From assembly GCA_020859945.1 (NCBI GenBank), contig JAJBVG010000026.1, forward strand, positions 1 to 61,842: DNA of 61,842 bases. The letters are read 5' to 3'. How positions within the stretch are numbered: position 1 is the stretch's first letter; each line of letters opens with the position of its first letter. This DNA comes from Clostridiales bacterium. Its GTDB lineage: Bacteria; Bacillota; Clostridia; Oscillospirales; Oscillospiraceae. Below are positions 1 through 8,631 of the stretch, piece by piece. The translations under genes were made by a program, and so were the position numbers. A model generated the notes under the pieces. That model worked only from the letters and a program-made list of their open reading frames with translations, was not told the origin of the DNA and did not search any database.

Positions 1-56
1 ATTTCCTCTATTATACACCATATTGCGGAATGAGGATAGTTTTTTGACAAGCTGGC

Positions 57-87
57 ACCCCGGTTCCGCGAAATCGGAACCGGGGTG
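57..87. other. GC-rich hairpin at the window edge
   Basis: A long inverted repeat built on CCGGTTCCG / CGGAACCGG lies just past the stop of the minus-strand NlpC/P60 gene. There is no convincing T-run on the minus-strand exit side, so it may be a weak terminator or an RNA-stabilising hairpin. Confidence 0.4.
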
Positions 88-108
88 GAAAGGCAGAACT
101 TGCAGAGC

Positions 109-2199
109 TTAACTGGTCATCCGGCGGATGGTGATAATGCTCTTATAGTTGACGCTGCAATAGGTGATGCCGTACTTCTTGCCCAGGGCGGAGAGCAGCT
201 GGCCGTTGCCGGCGTAGATGCCCACGTGACCGCTGTAGCAGACCACGTCGCCCACCTGCATATCGGAGTAGCTGACGGACTTGCCGTAGCTGCGGATGGC
301 GGAGGAGCTGTGGGGCAGGCTGATGCCGAAGTGGGCGAACACGCTCTTGACGAAGCCGGAGCAGTCGCAGCCGTTGGTCAGGCTGGTGCCACCCCATGCG
401 TAGGGGTTGCCCACGAACTGGGAGGCATAGGACAGGATGGCGCTGCCGCTGGAGCTGGAAGAGGTGGTCGTGGTGGTGGTTTCAGAGCTGCTGGTGGTGC
501 TCTCGCTGCTGCTGGACGTGCTCTCGCTGGCCGCTTCTGCGGCTGCGGCGGCTTCCGCGGCGGCGGAGGCGGCGGCAGCGGCCTGGGCCGCGGCTGCGTC
601 GGCGGTGCTGTCCTCCAGATAGCCGGAGTCCACGTAACCGGTCTGACCGCCATAGGTGACCTTATACCAGCCGTTAGAAATGCCGCTGACGGCCACGATG
701 GTGCCGTTGGGGATGGAATCCAGCGCGGTGGACTCGATGGAAGCGTCCTCCCGGAGGGTCAGCACGGAAGCAGTGACCTTCGCGTAGTCGGGGTAAGCCT
801 GGAAACCGTCCTTAGTGGTGGCGGAGACGAACGCGCCGCTGACATAGCCGGTGTACTTGCCGTAGGAGACCTCATACCAGGCGTCCACGGTGCCGATGAC
901 CTCCAGCAGCTCGCCCTGGGGCACGATGGTCAGGCGGGCGTAAGAGCTGCCCGCGCCGGAGCGCAGAGACAGGGAGGTTGCGATGACCTGGACATAGCCG
1001 GAGGAACAGGAGTCCTCCACGTCCACGTAGTCGGCGGAGACATAGCCGCTCATGCCGTTGTAGGTAATGGCGTACCAGGTGTCTTTTTTCTTGGTGCCAG
1101 TGATCTGGAAGGTGGTGCCTTCGGGGATCTTAGCCAGGCTGGTGGAGTTGGTGGATGCCTTCTCCCGCAGGTTTAGCGCCTCAGAGGTGGAGGTGCCGTA
1201 GCCGATGCAGTCGTCCTCGCCCTCGGTGCGGATGCAGTCGGAGTAGACCCAGCCGCTCATGTCCTGGTACTCGATTTTGTACCAGTTGTTCTCGCTGGCG
1301 TAGATGTCCACGCTCTTGCCGATGGGGACCAGGCCAGTGATGGCGGAGGTGCTGTCGGCGGATTCACGAATGATGGTGTTGACCACCCGGCTGACGCCGG
1401 AGCCGATGCTGTTGATGTCCAGGTACTCGCCGGACATATAGCCGGTGTACTTTTTGCCCTCGGTGTCGTAGTAGCGGACCTTCATCCAGCCTTCCTCATC
1501 CTCGGTGGAGAGGACGGTGACGATCTCCCCTTCGGGAACGGTGGTCAAAATCTTGGAATCGGTGCTGGCCTTTTTGCGGATGCGCACGCCACTGTCGGTA
1601 ACGGTGGCGGTGTAGGAGACGCTGGACTTAATGGCAGCGGTCTCCTCCTCTTCCTCCTCGTCGGCGGAGCTGTCGGAGGAACTGCTGCTCTTAGAACTGC
1701 TGCTGGAAGAGCTGCTGTCGCTCTTGGAGCTGGAGCTGCTGCTGTCTGCGGAGCTGTCGGCGCTGGAGCTGCTGGAGCTGTCCGCAGAACTGTCGGCGCT
1801 GGAGCTGTCGGCGCTGTCCGCGTCGCTCTCGGCGCTGCTGTCGGCGCTGGCGGAAGAATCGGCGGAGGAATCGGCCTTCTCCTCATCCTCGTCGCTGTCA
1901 GAGCTGCCCGCGATGTCGATGTAGTCAGCGGAGACGTAACCGGTCATGGTGTCGCCGGTCTCTTCGTAAGTAAAGGAAACCTTGACCCAACCGTTTTCGT
2001 CGGCGGTTTCCAGGACGGTGAGGGTGTCCCCCTTGTTGGCCTGCTGATAGACCTCGGAATCGGAGGAAGGCTCGGTGCGGATGCGGACACAATCGTCGTT
2101 GACGGTGCCGGTCTGGGTGGCGAAGGCGAGGCTCATCAGGCTCAGCGCCATGGAAAAGACCAGCACCAGCGCGGTAATGGTTCTCTTGAGTTGGTGCAT
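109..2199 (-). CDS. Secreted multi-SH3b, NlpC/P60 cell-wall hydrolase
   Basis: A 696-residue exported protein. A signal peptide occupies about residues 1-27 (LVFSMALSLMSLAFA). About six bacterial SH3 domains follow, each with the pattern LRxxAS...G...W..V.Y.G..GYV. They are interrupted by a long Ser/Asp/Glu-rich linker (about 97-190) and an Ala/Ser/Thr linker (about 535-590). The last 100 residues are an NlpC/P60 peptidase: NPYAWGG, catalytic Cys in CDCSGF, catalytic His in GHVGIYAG. The usual third polar residue (His in an IHA-type motif) appears to be Ser (LLSAL). The family cuts peptide stems of peptidoglycan, with SH3b domains targeting the wall. It lies 63 nt downstream of a small gene and probably shares its promoter. 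Confidence 0.9.
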   Translation of the reverse strand: MHQLKRTITALVLVFSMALSLMSLAFATQTGTVNDDCVRIRTEPSSDSEVYQQANKGDTLTVLETADENGWVKVSFTYEETGDTMTGYVSADYIDIAGSSDSDEDEEKADSSADSSASADSSAESDADSADSSSADSSADSSSSSSADSSADSSSSSSKSDSSSSSSSSKSSSSSDSSADEEEEEETAAIKSSVSYTATVTDSGVRIRKKASTDSKILTTVPEGEIVTVLSTEDEEGWMKVRYYDTEGKKYTGYMSGEYLDINSIGSGVSRVVNTIIRESADSTSAITGLVPIGKSVDIYASENNWYKIEYQDMSGWVYSDCIRTEGEDDCIGYGTSTSEALNLREKASTNSTSLAKIPEGTTFQITGTKKKDTWYAITYNGMSGYVSADYVDVEDSCSSGYVQVIATSLSLRSGAGSSYARLTIVPQGELLEVIGTVDAWYEVSYGKYTGYVSGAFVSATTKDGFQAYPDYAKVTASVLTLREDASIESTALDSIPNGTIVAVSGISNGWYKVTYGGQTGYVDSGYLEDSTADAAAAQAAAAASAAAEAAAAAEAASESTSSSSESTTSSSETTTTTTSSSSSGSAILSYASQFVGNPYAWGGTSLTNGCDCSGFVKSVFAHFGISLPHSSSAIRSYGKSVSYSDMQVGDVVCYSGHVGIYAGNGQLLSALGKKYGITYCSVNYKSIITIRRMTS

Positions 2200-2262
2200 A
2201 AAAAACCTCCAGTGTATCTCTGTGTCGGAGGGCGGGACACGCCGGGACCCGGCGAAACGTAC

Positions 2263-2556
2263 TCAGCCGGCTCTCAGGGCGCGGGTCAGCCAAACGGACC
2301 CCAGGTCCATGGCGGAGTACAGGCTGTTCTTTTCGCTTTTGCGCACCACTCGGTCTCTGGATTTCAGGTCAGGGGCCGTCAGCTGGAGCTGAACGGAGAC
2401 GCGGGTAGCCACGTCCAGGTCCTGCACCTTTTTGGTGTCCAGGATTTGCAGCATAATGATATACTTTTCAGACATGCTGCCGTAGTAGATCAGGTTGTCC
2501 TTTCTGCGGATGGGACGGCCCTTATAGGTGAGGGGAAGCGATTTGGAATCGGCCAT
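2263..2556 (-). CDS. Small conserved-looking protein of unknown function
   Basis: A 97-residue soluble protein beginning MADSKSLPL. I chose this ATG rather than the upstream in-frame codon because AAGGAGGT lies just ahead of it. There is no signal peptide or membrane segment. It is rich in charged residues and has a predicted beta-strand section (KYIIMLQIL...TRVSVQLQLT). I do not recognise the family. It is first in a minus-strand pair with the SH3b-NlpC/P60 gene, which hints at a role linked to wall remodelling, but this is only context. Confidence 0.75.
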   Translation of the reverse strand: MADSKSLPLTYKGRPIRRKDNLIYYGSMSEKYIIMLQILDTKKVQDLDVATRVSVQLQLTAPDLKSRDRVVRKSEKNSLYSAMDLGSVWLTRALRAG

Positions 2557-2574
2557 TAGAATACCTCCTTGAAA

Positions 2575-2601
2575 ACTGTAACAAATTGTAACACATTGTA
2601 A
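2575..2601 (-). promoter_or_regulatory. Three tandem 10-bp repeats over the -10 box
   Basis: Read on the minus strand, TTACAAT-type units recur three times at exactly 10-nt spacing (TTACAATGTG, TTACAATTTG, TTACAGTTTT). The middle copy overlaps the -10 element of the promoter below. Direct repeats at one helical turn are typical of OmpR-type response regulator sites. The half-site TGTTAC resembles the WalR box, though WalR repeats are spaced 11. Confidence 0.5.
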
Positions 2602-2613
2602 TCGAATTGTCAA
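2585..2613 (-). promoter_or_regulatory. Sigma-A promoter, small gene/NlpC operon
   Basis: TTGACA, a 17-nt spacer and TACAAT on the minus strand, about 30 nt upstream of the start of the 97-residue gene. Confidence 0.75.
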
Positions 2614-2687
2614 CTTTTTAGACGCGCATTTCTCTTGTGAAACTGCACAAATTGTACCCCAAACAGTTCCTATCCGAAGCAGAAAGA

Positions 2688-2716
2688 AAGGCCCCTCTCC
2701 AAAAGACGGGCCTTTT
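2688..2716 (-). terminator. Intrinsic terminator after ireB
   Basis: The stem AAAGGCCC / GGGCCTTT is followed on the minus strand by a T-rich tract. It lies between ireB and the next minus-strand promoter. Confidence 0.6.
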
Positions 2717-2721
2717 GTAAA

Positions 2722-2896
2722 AAGCTGTTAGCCGTTAGCTGTTAGCTGTTAGTCAGGCACTACCAGTCTAAAGCGAACAGCATGACACATTGGCTGGTTG
2801 TCAGCGGTTTGTCTTGTGCGGCGAACCCAAAGCGCAGAACGAACTGTTCAGCACTACAAAGCTAAGAGCTAAAAGCTAGGAGCTAAGAGCTAAAAA
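2722..2896. repeat. Dispersed intergenic element, 7-nt GCTNNTA units at both ends
   Basis: Both ends are short arrays of a 7-nt unit (TTAGCTG, or inverted CTAAAAG). The roughly 100-nt inner segment from 2795 onward is an inverted homologue of the element at 15405-15562 (shared cores GGTTGTCAGCGGTTTGT and CCAAAGCGCAGA). The array begins a few nucleotides after the ireB stop codon. Confidence 0.8.
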
Positions 2897-2897
2897 A

Positions 2898-3149
2898 TCA
2901 CACGCCCAGATAATACCGCACCAGCTCCTGCAACAGCTCGTCCCGGTCCAGCTTGCGGATGAGGGAGCGGGCGTTGTTGTAGTTGGTGATATAGGTGGGG
3001 TCTTCGGAGAGGATGTACCCGACGATCTGGTTGATGGGGTTGTAGCCCTTTTCCTGCAAAGCGGCGTAAACCATAGACAAAATCTGGCGGTTTTCCCACT
3101 CATCGGTACGGGATATATCGAACCGCCGGGTATAATCGACATCAGACAT
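2898..3149 (-). CDS. ireB: IreB family regulatory phosphoprotein
   Basis: An 83-residue protein matching the IreB/UPF0297 (DUF965) family over its whole length, from DYTRRFD through GYNPINQIVGYI to RELL-type C-terminal helices ending VRYYLGV. In enterococci IreB is a substrate of the PASTA kinase IreK and influences cephalosporin tolerance. That role is known for the family and not shown here. The ATG at 3149 was chosen over upstream in-frame codons because GGAGG precedes it and the family starts here. It is usually grouped with ruvX-like genes, but stands alone here. Confidence 0.93.
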   Translation of the reverse strand: MSDVDYTRRFDISRTDEWENRQILSMVYAALQEKGYNPINQIVGYILSEDPTYITNYNNARSLIRKLDRDELLQELVRYYLGV

Positions 3150-3191
3150 GAGAAAAACCTCCAGTGCAGCGGGATGATTTCGGGGACTACG

Positions 3192-3220
3192 TCTATTGTA
3201 CCGCAAAAAGCGGCAAAAGT
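3192..3220 (-). promoter_or_regulatory. Probable ireB promoter
   Basis: TTTACT, a 17-nt spacer and TACAAT on the minus strand, upstream of ireB. The -35 is imperfect. Confidence 0.5.
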
Positions 3221-3314
3221 AAAGGGGAAGAGCGGGAAAAAGCGATTCCGCCTAAAACGGCGGCAGCCTCCACGGGGGGAAGCTGCCGCAGGCAGGTTTT
3301 GGGGGAACAGCCGC

Positions 3315-5741
3315 TTACAGACGGGTGGAAACGTGCCAGATGTTGTTGGCGTAGTCCCGGATGGAGCGGTCGGCGGCGAAGTGGCCGGACTTGGCGATGT
3401 TGGTCAGGGCGATCTGGTTCCAGCGCTTCTGGTCGCCGTAGACGTCCACCAGCTGGTTCATGGTGTGGCGATAGCTCTCGTAGTCCGCCAGCAGCATATA
3501 GTCGTCGGCGGCGTAGCCCTGACCGAAGAGCAGGCTGTTGGCGATGTCCTGATAGCTCTTGCCGTCGGCGAAGGTGCCGTTCATCTGGGCGATGATGCGC
3601 TGGATGGTGGGGTTGTTGTTGTAATACTCGTAGGAGTTGTAGCCGTTGGCCTTCTTGCTGGCCACCTCCTCGGCGGTCAGGCCGAAGATGAAGATGTTGT
3701 CGTCGCCCAGCAGCTGGTGCATCTCCACGTTGGCGCCGTCCTCGGTGCCGATGGTCAGGGCGCCGTTCATCATGAACTTCATGTTGCCGGTGCCGGAGGC
3801 TTCCTTGCCGGCGGTGGAGATCTGCTGGGAGATCTCGGTGGCGGGCATCATCTTCTCCGCCAGGGAGACCCGGTAGTTCTCCAGGAAGAACACCTGGAGC
3901 TGGTCCTTGCAGCGGGGGTCGTTGTTGACGGTGTAGGCCAGGGAGTTGATCAGCTCGATGATGCGCTTGGCCATATAGTAGCCGGGGGCGGCTTTGGCGG
4001 CGAAGAGGAAGGTGTGCGGCCGGATGGTCTTGCCGTCCTGGATCTCCTGATAGAGGTGGATGATGTTCATCACGTTGAGCAGCTGGCGCTTGTACTCGTG
4101 CAGACGCTTGGACTGCACGTCGAAGATAGCGTCGGTGTTCAGGATGATGCCGTAATCCTGCTTGATATAGTTGGCGAAAGCGGCCTTGTTCGCGGTCTTG
4201 ATCTTGGACAGCCGGTCCAGGGTGGAGGCGTCGTCCTTGGCCTTGAGGATGTTCTCCAGGTCGTCGGGGTGGAGCAGATAGCTGTCGCTGCCGTTGATTT
4301 CGCAGATGAGGTTGTGCAGCTCCGGGTTGATCTCGGCCAGCCAGCGGCGGTGGTCCACGCCGTTGGTCACGTTGGTGAACTTCTTGGGGGTGCGCAGCCA
4401 GGCGGTGTGGAACACGTCGTCCTTCAAAATCTGGGAGTGCAGGGCGGCCACGCCGTTGACGGCGAAGCAGGTGGCTACGCACAGGTTGGCCATGCGGACG
4501 TCGCCGTCCCAGACGATGGCCAGCTCCTGGGCCTTGTTCTCGTCGCCGTGGAAGAAGTCCCGGACCCGGTGCAGATAGCGCTCGTTGATCTCGCAGATGA
4601 TCTGCCAGCAGCGGGGGACCAGGGACTCCACCAGAGCCTGGGGCCAATGCTCCAGCGCCTCAGCCAGAACGGTGTGGTTGGTGTAGGCCACGGTCTTGCA
4701 GACGATGTCCCAGGCTTCGTCCCAGCCGAAATAATGCTCGTCCATCAGGATGCGCATCAGCTCGGGGATGACCAGGGTGGGATGGGTGTCGTTGATTTGG
4801 ATGACGTGCTTCTCCGCGAAGTTGGACAGGGTGCCGTACTGGGCCAGGTGCTTGCGCACGATGGACTGGACGGTGGCGGAGACAAAGAAATACTGCTGCT
4901 TGAGGCGCAGGCTCTTGCCCTCATAGTGGTTGTCGGCGGGGTAAAGCACCTTGGCGATGACCTCGGCGTTGGCGGCGCTCTCCACGGCCTTGAGATAGTC
5001 GCCGGAGGAGTAGTAGGACATATCCACCGGGGCGGGAGACTTGGCGTCCCACAGGCGCAGGGTGTTGACGTGGTCGGTGCCGTAACCGGCGATGTTCATG
5101 TCCATGGGCACGGCCATGACCTCAGTGCCGCCGATATAGTCCACCTTGAAGTGGCCCAGGTCGTCCACAGACTGGACCACGGTGCCGCCGAAGCGGACGG
5201 TCTCGACTTCATCCCGCTTGGGGACCAGCCAGGCGTCGCCCATGTCCAGCCAGTCGTCGGCCAGCTCGATCTGCTTGCCGTCCACGATCTTCTGCTTGAA
5301 GATGCCCAGCTGGTAGCAGATGGAATAGCCGGTGGCGGGGATGTCCAGGGTGGCCATGGAGTCCATATAGCAGGCGGCCAGACGGCCCAGGCCGCCGTTG
5401 CCCAGACCGGCGTCCGGCTCCAGCTCGAAGATCTCGGCGTGGTCGAAGCCCATCTCGTCGATGGCGTCCTTCAGCTCGTCCAGGATGCCCAGGTTGTAGG
5501 CGTTTTTCATCATGGAGCGGCCCACCAGGAACTCCATGGAGAGGTAGTGGACCTCACGGGCGCTGTTCTTCCGGGTGACCTCTTTGGTGTCGATGTGGTT
5601 GGCGGACATGATGTCCCGCACGACCATGGCGCAGGCTTTGAACATATGCACCTTGGACGCCTCTTTGATGGTGCGGCCAAAGTTGCGGCGCAGCTTGCCC
5701 TCGATCAGGGCACAAAGCTCATATTTGGAATATTCACGCAT
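3315..5741 (-). CDS. glgP: Glycogen/starch phosphorylase
   Basis: An 808-residue GT35 alpha-glucan phosphorylase, of normal family length. It releases glucose 1-phosphate from the non-reducing ends of glycogen. Visible hallmarks are the N-terminal LSMEFLVGRS, DAGLGNGGLGRLAACYMDS, QINDTHPTL and the PLP-lysine segment EASGTGNMKFMMNGALT. The start has GGAGG 9 nt upstream. It is last in the glycogen block, but has a consensus promoter of its own and is separated from glgA by a terminator. Degradation can therefore be controlled apart from synthesis. Confidence 0.97.
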   Translation of the reverse strand: MREYSKYELCALIEGKLRRNFGRTIKEASKVHMFKACAMVVRDIMSANHIDTKEVTRKNSAREVHYLSMEFLVGRSMMKNAYNLGILDELKDAIDEMGFDHAEIFELEPDAGLGNGGLGRLAACYMDSMATLDIPATGYSICYQLGIFKQKIVDGKQIELADDWLDMGDAWLVPKRDEVETVRFGGTVVQSVDDLGHFKVDYIGGTEVMAVPMDMNIAGYGTDHVNTLRLWDAKSPAPVDMSYYSSGDYLKAVESAANAEVIAKVLYPADNHYEGKSLRLKQQYFFVSATVQSIVRKHLAQYGTLSNFAEKHVIQINDTHPTLVIPELMRILMDEHYFGWDEAWDIVCKTVAYTNHTVLAEALEHWPQALVESLVPRCWQIICEINERYLHRVRDFFHGDENKAQELAIVWDGDVRMANLCVATCFAVNGVAALHSQILKDDVFHTAWLRTPKKFTNVTNGVDHRRWLAEINPELHNLICEINGSDSYLLHPDDLENILKAKDDASTLDRLSKIKTANKAAFANYIKQDYGIILNTDAIFDVQSKRLHEYKRQLLNVMNIIHLYQEIQDGKTIRPHTFLFAAKAAPGYYMAKRIIELINSLAYTVNNDPRCKDQLQVFFLENYRVSLAEKMMPATEISQQISTAGKEASGTGNMKFMMNGALTIGTEDGANVEMHQLLGDDNIFIFGLTAEEVASKKANGYNSYEYYNNNPTIQRIIAQMNGTFADGKSYQDIANSLLFGQGYAADDYMLLADYESYRHTMNQLVDVYGDQKRWNQIALTNIAKSGHFAADRSIRDYANNIWHVSTRL

Positions 5742-5800
5742 AAAAAAATTCCTCCAAATTTACACTTGACAGAAGGGAAGTTCACAATTTGTTTGCGTTT

Positions 5801-5816
5801 CGGCCCAAATGGGCCG
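5801..5816. promoter_or_regulatory. Palindrome in the glgP leader
   Basis: The near-perfect dyad CGGCCCAAATGGGCCG lies between the glgP promoter and start codon. It could be a repressor site or an mRNA hairpin. No family is assigned. Confidence 0.45.
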
Positions 5817-5825
5817 CTACACGTC

Positions 5826-5854
5826 ATTTTAACATGAGGTGGGTGTTCTGTCAA
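5826..5854 (-). promoter_or_regulatory. glgP promoter
   Basis: TTGACA, 17 nt, TAAAAT on the minus strand, giving a leader of about 80 nt. Confidence 0.75.
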
Positions 5855-5889
5855 TCTTTGTGCCGCCAAAAGCCGGCCCCGAAGCGCAG

Positions 5890-5922
5890 AAAAAGGGAGC
5901 GCCTTTTCGACGCTCCCTTGTG
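5890..5922 (-). terminator. Terminator after glgA
   Basis: The stem GGGAGCG / CGCTCCC is followed by TTTTT on the minus strand. It lies between the glgA stop and the glgP promoter. Confidence 0.75.
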
Positions 5923-5953
5923 GAAAATTACAGTTTTTCAGGCAAATCGCAGT

Positions 5954-7390
5954 TTATTCCGCGCTGATCTTCTCGTAAATGGACAGATACTCCTTGGCGG
6001 ACTTATCCCAGCTGAAATCGGTGGTCATGCCGCGCTTCATCAGGGCGGTCCAAGCGTCCTTGTCGGAGAAGTACAGGTCCACGGCCCGGTTGATGGCGTT
6101 GAGCATGTCGTCGGCGTTGATGTTGCCGAAGGTGAAGCCCAGGCCCTCGCCGGTCTCGGGGTTGTAGGAGGGGACGGAATCCTTGAGGCCGCCGGTGAGA
6201 CGGACCACGGGGATGGTGCCGAACCGCATGGCGAACATCTGGGTCAGGCCGCAGGGCTCTGCCACGGAGGGCATGAGCATGATGTCCGCGCCAGCGTAGA
6301 TCTTGGTGGACAGGGCGGCGGCGTACTTGATGTTGGCGGAGACCCGGCCGGGATACTGCTTGGCGGCGTTGCGGAAGAACTCCTCAAAGCCCCACTCGCC
6401 GGTGCCCAGCACCACGAACTGCACGTCCTGCTCCATGATGCGGTGGAAGACGTTGGTAATCAAATCGTAGCCCTTGTGACCCACCAGACGGGAGATGCAG
6501 GCGATGATGGGCACGTCGGGATCGACGTTGAGGCCCAGCTCCTTCTGGAGGGCGGCCTTGCACTCGGCCTTGCCGGAGAGGTCGTCGGCGGAGTAGTTGG
6601 CAGCGATGATGGTGTCGGTGGCGGGGTCGTTGGCCACCATGTCCAGTCCGTTCAGGATGCCGGTCATCTTGTAATAGTTGTCGGTGACGACGCCCTCCAG
6701 CCCGTGGGCGTAGAAGCTGTATTGCAGCTCGTTGGCGTAGGTGGGGGAGACGGTGGTCACGTAATCGGAGGCGTAAATCGCGCCCTTCATCAGGTTCACG
6801 TCGCCGTAGTAGCTCAGCAGCTTCTCATTGAAGTGGCTGGAGTCCAGGCCGAACACGTCCTCCATGATGGAGCGGCCAAAGCGTCCCTGATACTCGATGT
6901 TGTGGATGGTGTAGACGCTCTTGGCGTTGGCCAGCTGGGGAACGACCTTCTTGCTGTCGTTCAGGTAGATGGGCACCAGAGCGGTCTCCCAGTCGTTGGC
7001 GTGGATGATGTCGGGGGCCCAGTCGATCTGAGCGGGGACCTCCACGCAGGCCTTGGAGAAGTAGGCGAAGCGCTCGCCGTCGTCGTAGTGACCATAGAGG
7101 CCGTTGCGCTTGAAGTAAGTCTCGTTGTCCACGAAGTAGTAGGTCACGCCGCCGCGGTCCAGCTGGAACAGGCCGCAGTAGGAGGAGCGCCAGCCCAGAC
7201 GGAAGTAGAAGTACTTGACGAAGGTCATCTGGCTGCGCCACTGGTCGCCGATGCCGGCGTACAGGGGCAGGATGACGCGCACGTCGTTGTCCATAGCGGC
7301 CAGCGCGGGCGGCAGAGAGGCGGCCACGTCAGCCAAGCCACCGGTCTTAATGAAGGGGGCGACCTCCGAGGCTACGAAGAAGATTTTCAT
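5954..7390 (-). CDS. glgA: Glycogen synthase (ADP-glucose, GT5)
   Basis: A 478-residue GT5 enzyme that extends alpha-1,4-glucan from ADP-glucose. It shows the N-terminal KTGGLADV motif (Lys contacts ADP-glucose), HANDWET, CISRLVGHKGYDL and the C-terminal acidic/nucleotide site SVAEPCGLTQ...RLTGGLKDSV. The ATG at 7390 was preferred to an upstream in-frame start because MKIFFVASEVAPF is the standard N-terminus and a GAAAGGAAGG site precedes it. It is the last gene of the glgB-glgC-glgD-glgA minus-strand array. Confidence 0.97.
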   Translation of the reverse strand: MKIFFVASEVAPFIKTGGLADVAASLPPALAAMDNDVRVILPLYAGIGDQWRSQMTFVKYFYFRLGWRSSYCGLFQLDRGGVTYYFVDNETYFKRNGLYGHYDDGERFAYFSKACVEVPAQIDWAPDIIHANDWETALVPIYLNDSKKVVPQLANAKSVYTIHNIEYQGRFGRSIMEDVFGLDSSHFNEKLLSYYGDVNLMKGAIYASDYVTTVSPTYANELQYSFYAHGLEGVVTDNYYKMTGILNGLDMVANDPATDTIIAANYSADDLSGKAECKAALQKELGLNVDPDVPIIACISRLVGHKGYDLITNVFHRIMEQDVQFVVLGTGEWGFEEFFRNAAKQYPGRVSANIKYAAALSTKIYAGADIMLMPSVAEPCGLTQMFAMRFGTIPVVRLTGGLKDSVPSYNPETGEGLGFTFGNINADDMLNAINRAVDLYFSDKDAWTALMKRGMTTDFSWDKSAKEYLSIYEKISAE

Positions 7391-7521
7391 GTTACATGCC
7401 TTCCTTTCGCTAATAACTGGTAATGATGGGTACGGTTGCACAAGGGCAAAGCAGGAGCCGACTTGCGCCGACCCCTGGCAAAGCTAGAAAACAGCGTCTG
7501 AATAGAAGTGTGAAACTCTAT

Positions 7522-8631
7522 TTAGACCTTTTGGTTCTTGGCGATGGGCAGCGGATAGTTCTTGTGTCCGGCCAATCTGGAGTTGGCGGAGAAGGTGACG
7601 CCCTTGTCGCCGATGACGTAGTTCAGGTCGGCGTTCTCGCCCACCGTGCAGTCCTTCATGAGGATGGAGTTCTTCACGACGGCGCCCTTGCCGACTTTGA
7701 CGTTACGGAAGATGATGGAGTTCTCCACGGTGCCCTCGATGATGCAGCCGTCGGCGATGACGGCGTTCTTCACCGCGCTGCCGGGAGCGTAATAGGTGGA
7801 GGCGTCGGTGCGGTCCTTGGAGTAGATGGGACGCTCCGGCGTGAACAGGTCGGCCATGACCTCCGGCTTCAGCAGGTCCATGGACCGCTCCAGATAGGCG
7901 GGGATGGAGGTCAACCGGGCGGCGTAGTTGTCGAAGATGTAGGGGACGATCTTCAGCTTATCCTTGTTGGGGATGAGCACGTGGCGGGACAGGGAGTACT
8001 GGTTGTGCGCGGCGCAGTCCTTGACGCTGCGGCTCAGGAACTCCTTGGACATGATGTAGATGTTCAGGCACTCCAGACCCACGGCCTCGTCGGGGTTGCG
8101 GAGCACGTCCACCTTGCCGTCCTCCTGGGGGACGATGTAGGTGGTGCAAGAGGGCTTGCCGGAGTAGTTGTGGGTGCAGACGGGAGTCACGTCTGCGCCG
8201 GAGACCAGGTGAGCCTCAAAGACCGCGGCCAGGTCAATGTTGGCGGCCAGGTCGCCGTCGGCCAGCAGGACATACTCCTGACGGATGTCGTCCACATAGC
8301 TGCCCAGGTTGGCCAGGGCTTCCATGCGGCCCCGGGGGTTGCCGGAACCGGACTTCTGGGAGAAGGGAGGCAGCAGGCGCAGGCCGCCGCGTTTCCGGGT
8401 CAGGTCCCAATCCTTACCGGACTCCACGTGGTCCAGCAGGGACTGATAGTTCTCCTCCAGCACCAGGCCCACGTCGATGATGCCCGCGTTGGTGCAGTTG
8501 GAGAGCATGAAGTCGATCATACGATAGCGTCCGCCATAGGGGACGGAGGACATGGAGCGGATCTCGGTCAGCGGACCCAGATCATATTCAGCCTGATTGG
8601 TGAAAATAATGGCATGGAGATTCTTAAGCAT
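7522..8631 (-). CDS. glgD: GlgD, regulatory paralogue of ADP-glucose pyrophosphorylase
   Basis: A 369-residue GlgC-like protein with the nucleotidyltransferase fold and C-terminal left-handed beta-helix. It lacks the pyrophosphorylase signature: where GlgC has GGQGSRL it has LGPLTEIRSMSSVPYGGRYR. This is the usual GlgD sequence, and GlgD is known in Firmicutes as a low-activity or inactive partner that modulates GlgC. Its start overlaps the glgC stop by one base, consistent with coupled translation and a mixed complex. Confidence 0.95.
   Translation of the reverse strand: MLKNLHAIIFTNQAEYDLGPLTEIRSMSSVPYGGRYRMIDFMLSNCTNAGIIDVGLVLEENYQSLLDHVESGKDWDLTRKRGGLRLLPPFSQKSGSGNPRGRMEALANLGSYVDDIRQEYVLLADGDLAANIDLAAVFEAHLVSGADVTPVCTHNYSGKPSCTTYIVPQEDGKVDVLRNPDEAVGLECLNIYIMSKEFLSRSVKDCAAHNQYSLSRHVLIPNKDKLKIVPYIFDNYAARLTSIPAYLERSMDLLKPEVMADLFTPERPIYSKDRTDASTYYAPGSAVKNAVIADGCIIEGTVENSIIFRNVKVGKGAVVKNSILMKDCTVGENADLNYVIGDKGVTFSANSRLAGHKNYPLPIAKNQKV

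Noticed and set aside
3174-5837. Very long plus-strand open frame opposite glgP
   Set aside because: It is the antisense of glgP. The composition (Gly/Val/His/Asp-rich, no domain) is typical of a shadow frame in GC-rich coding DNA, and there is no ribosome site.
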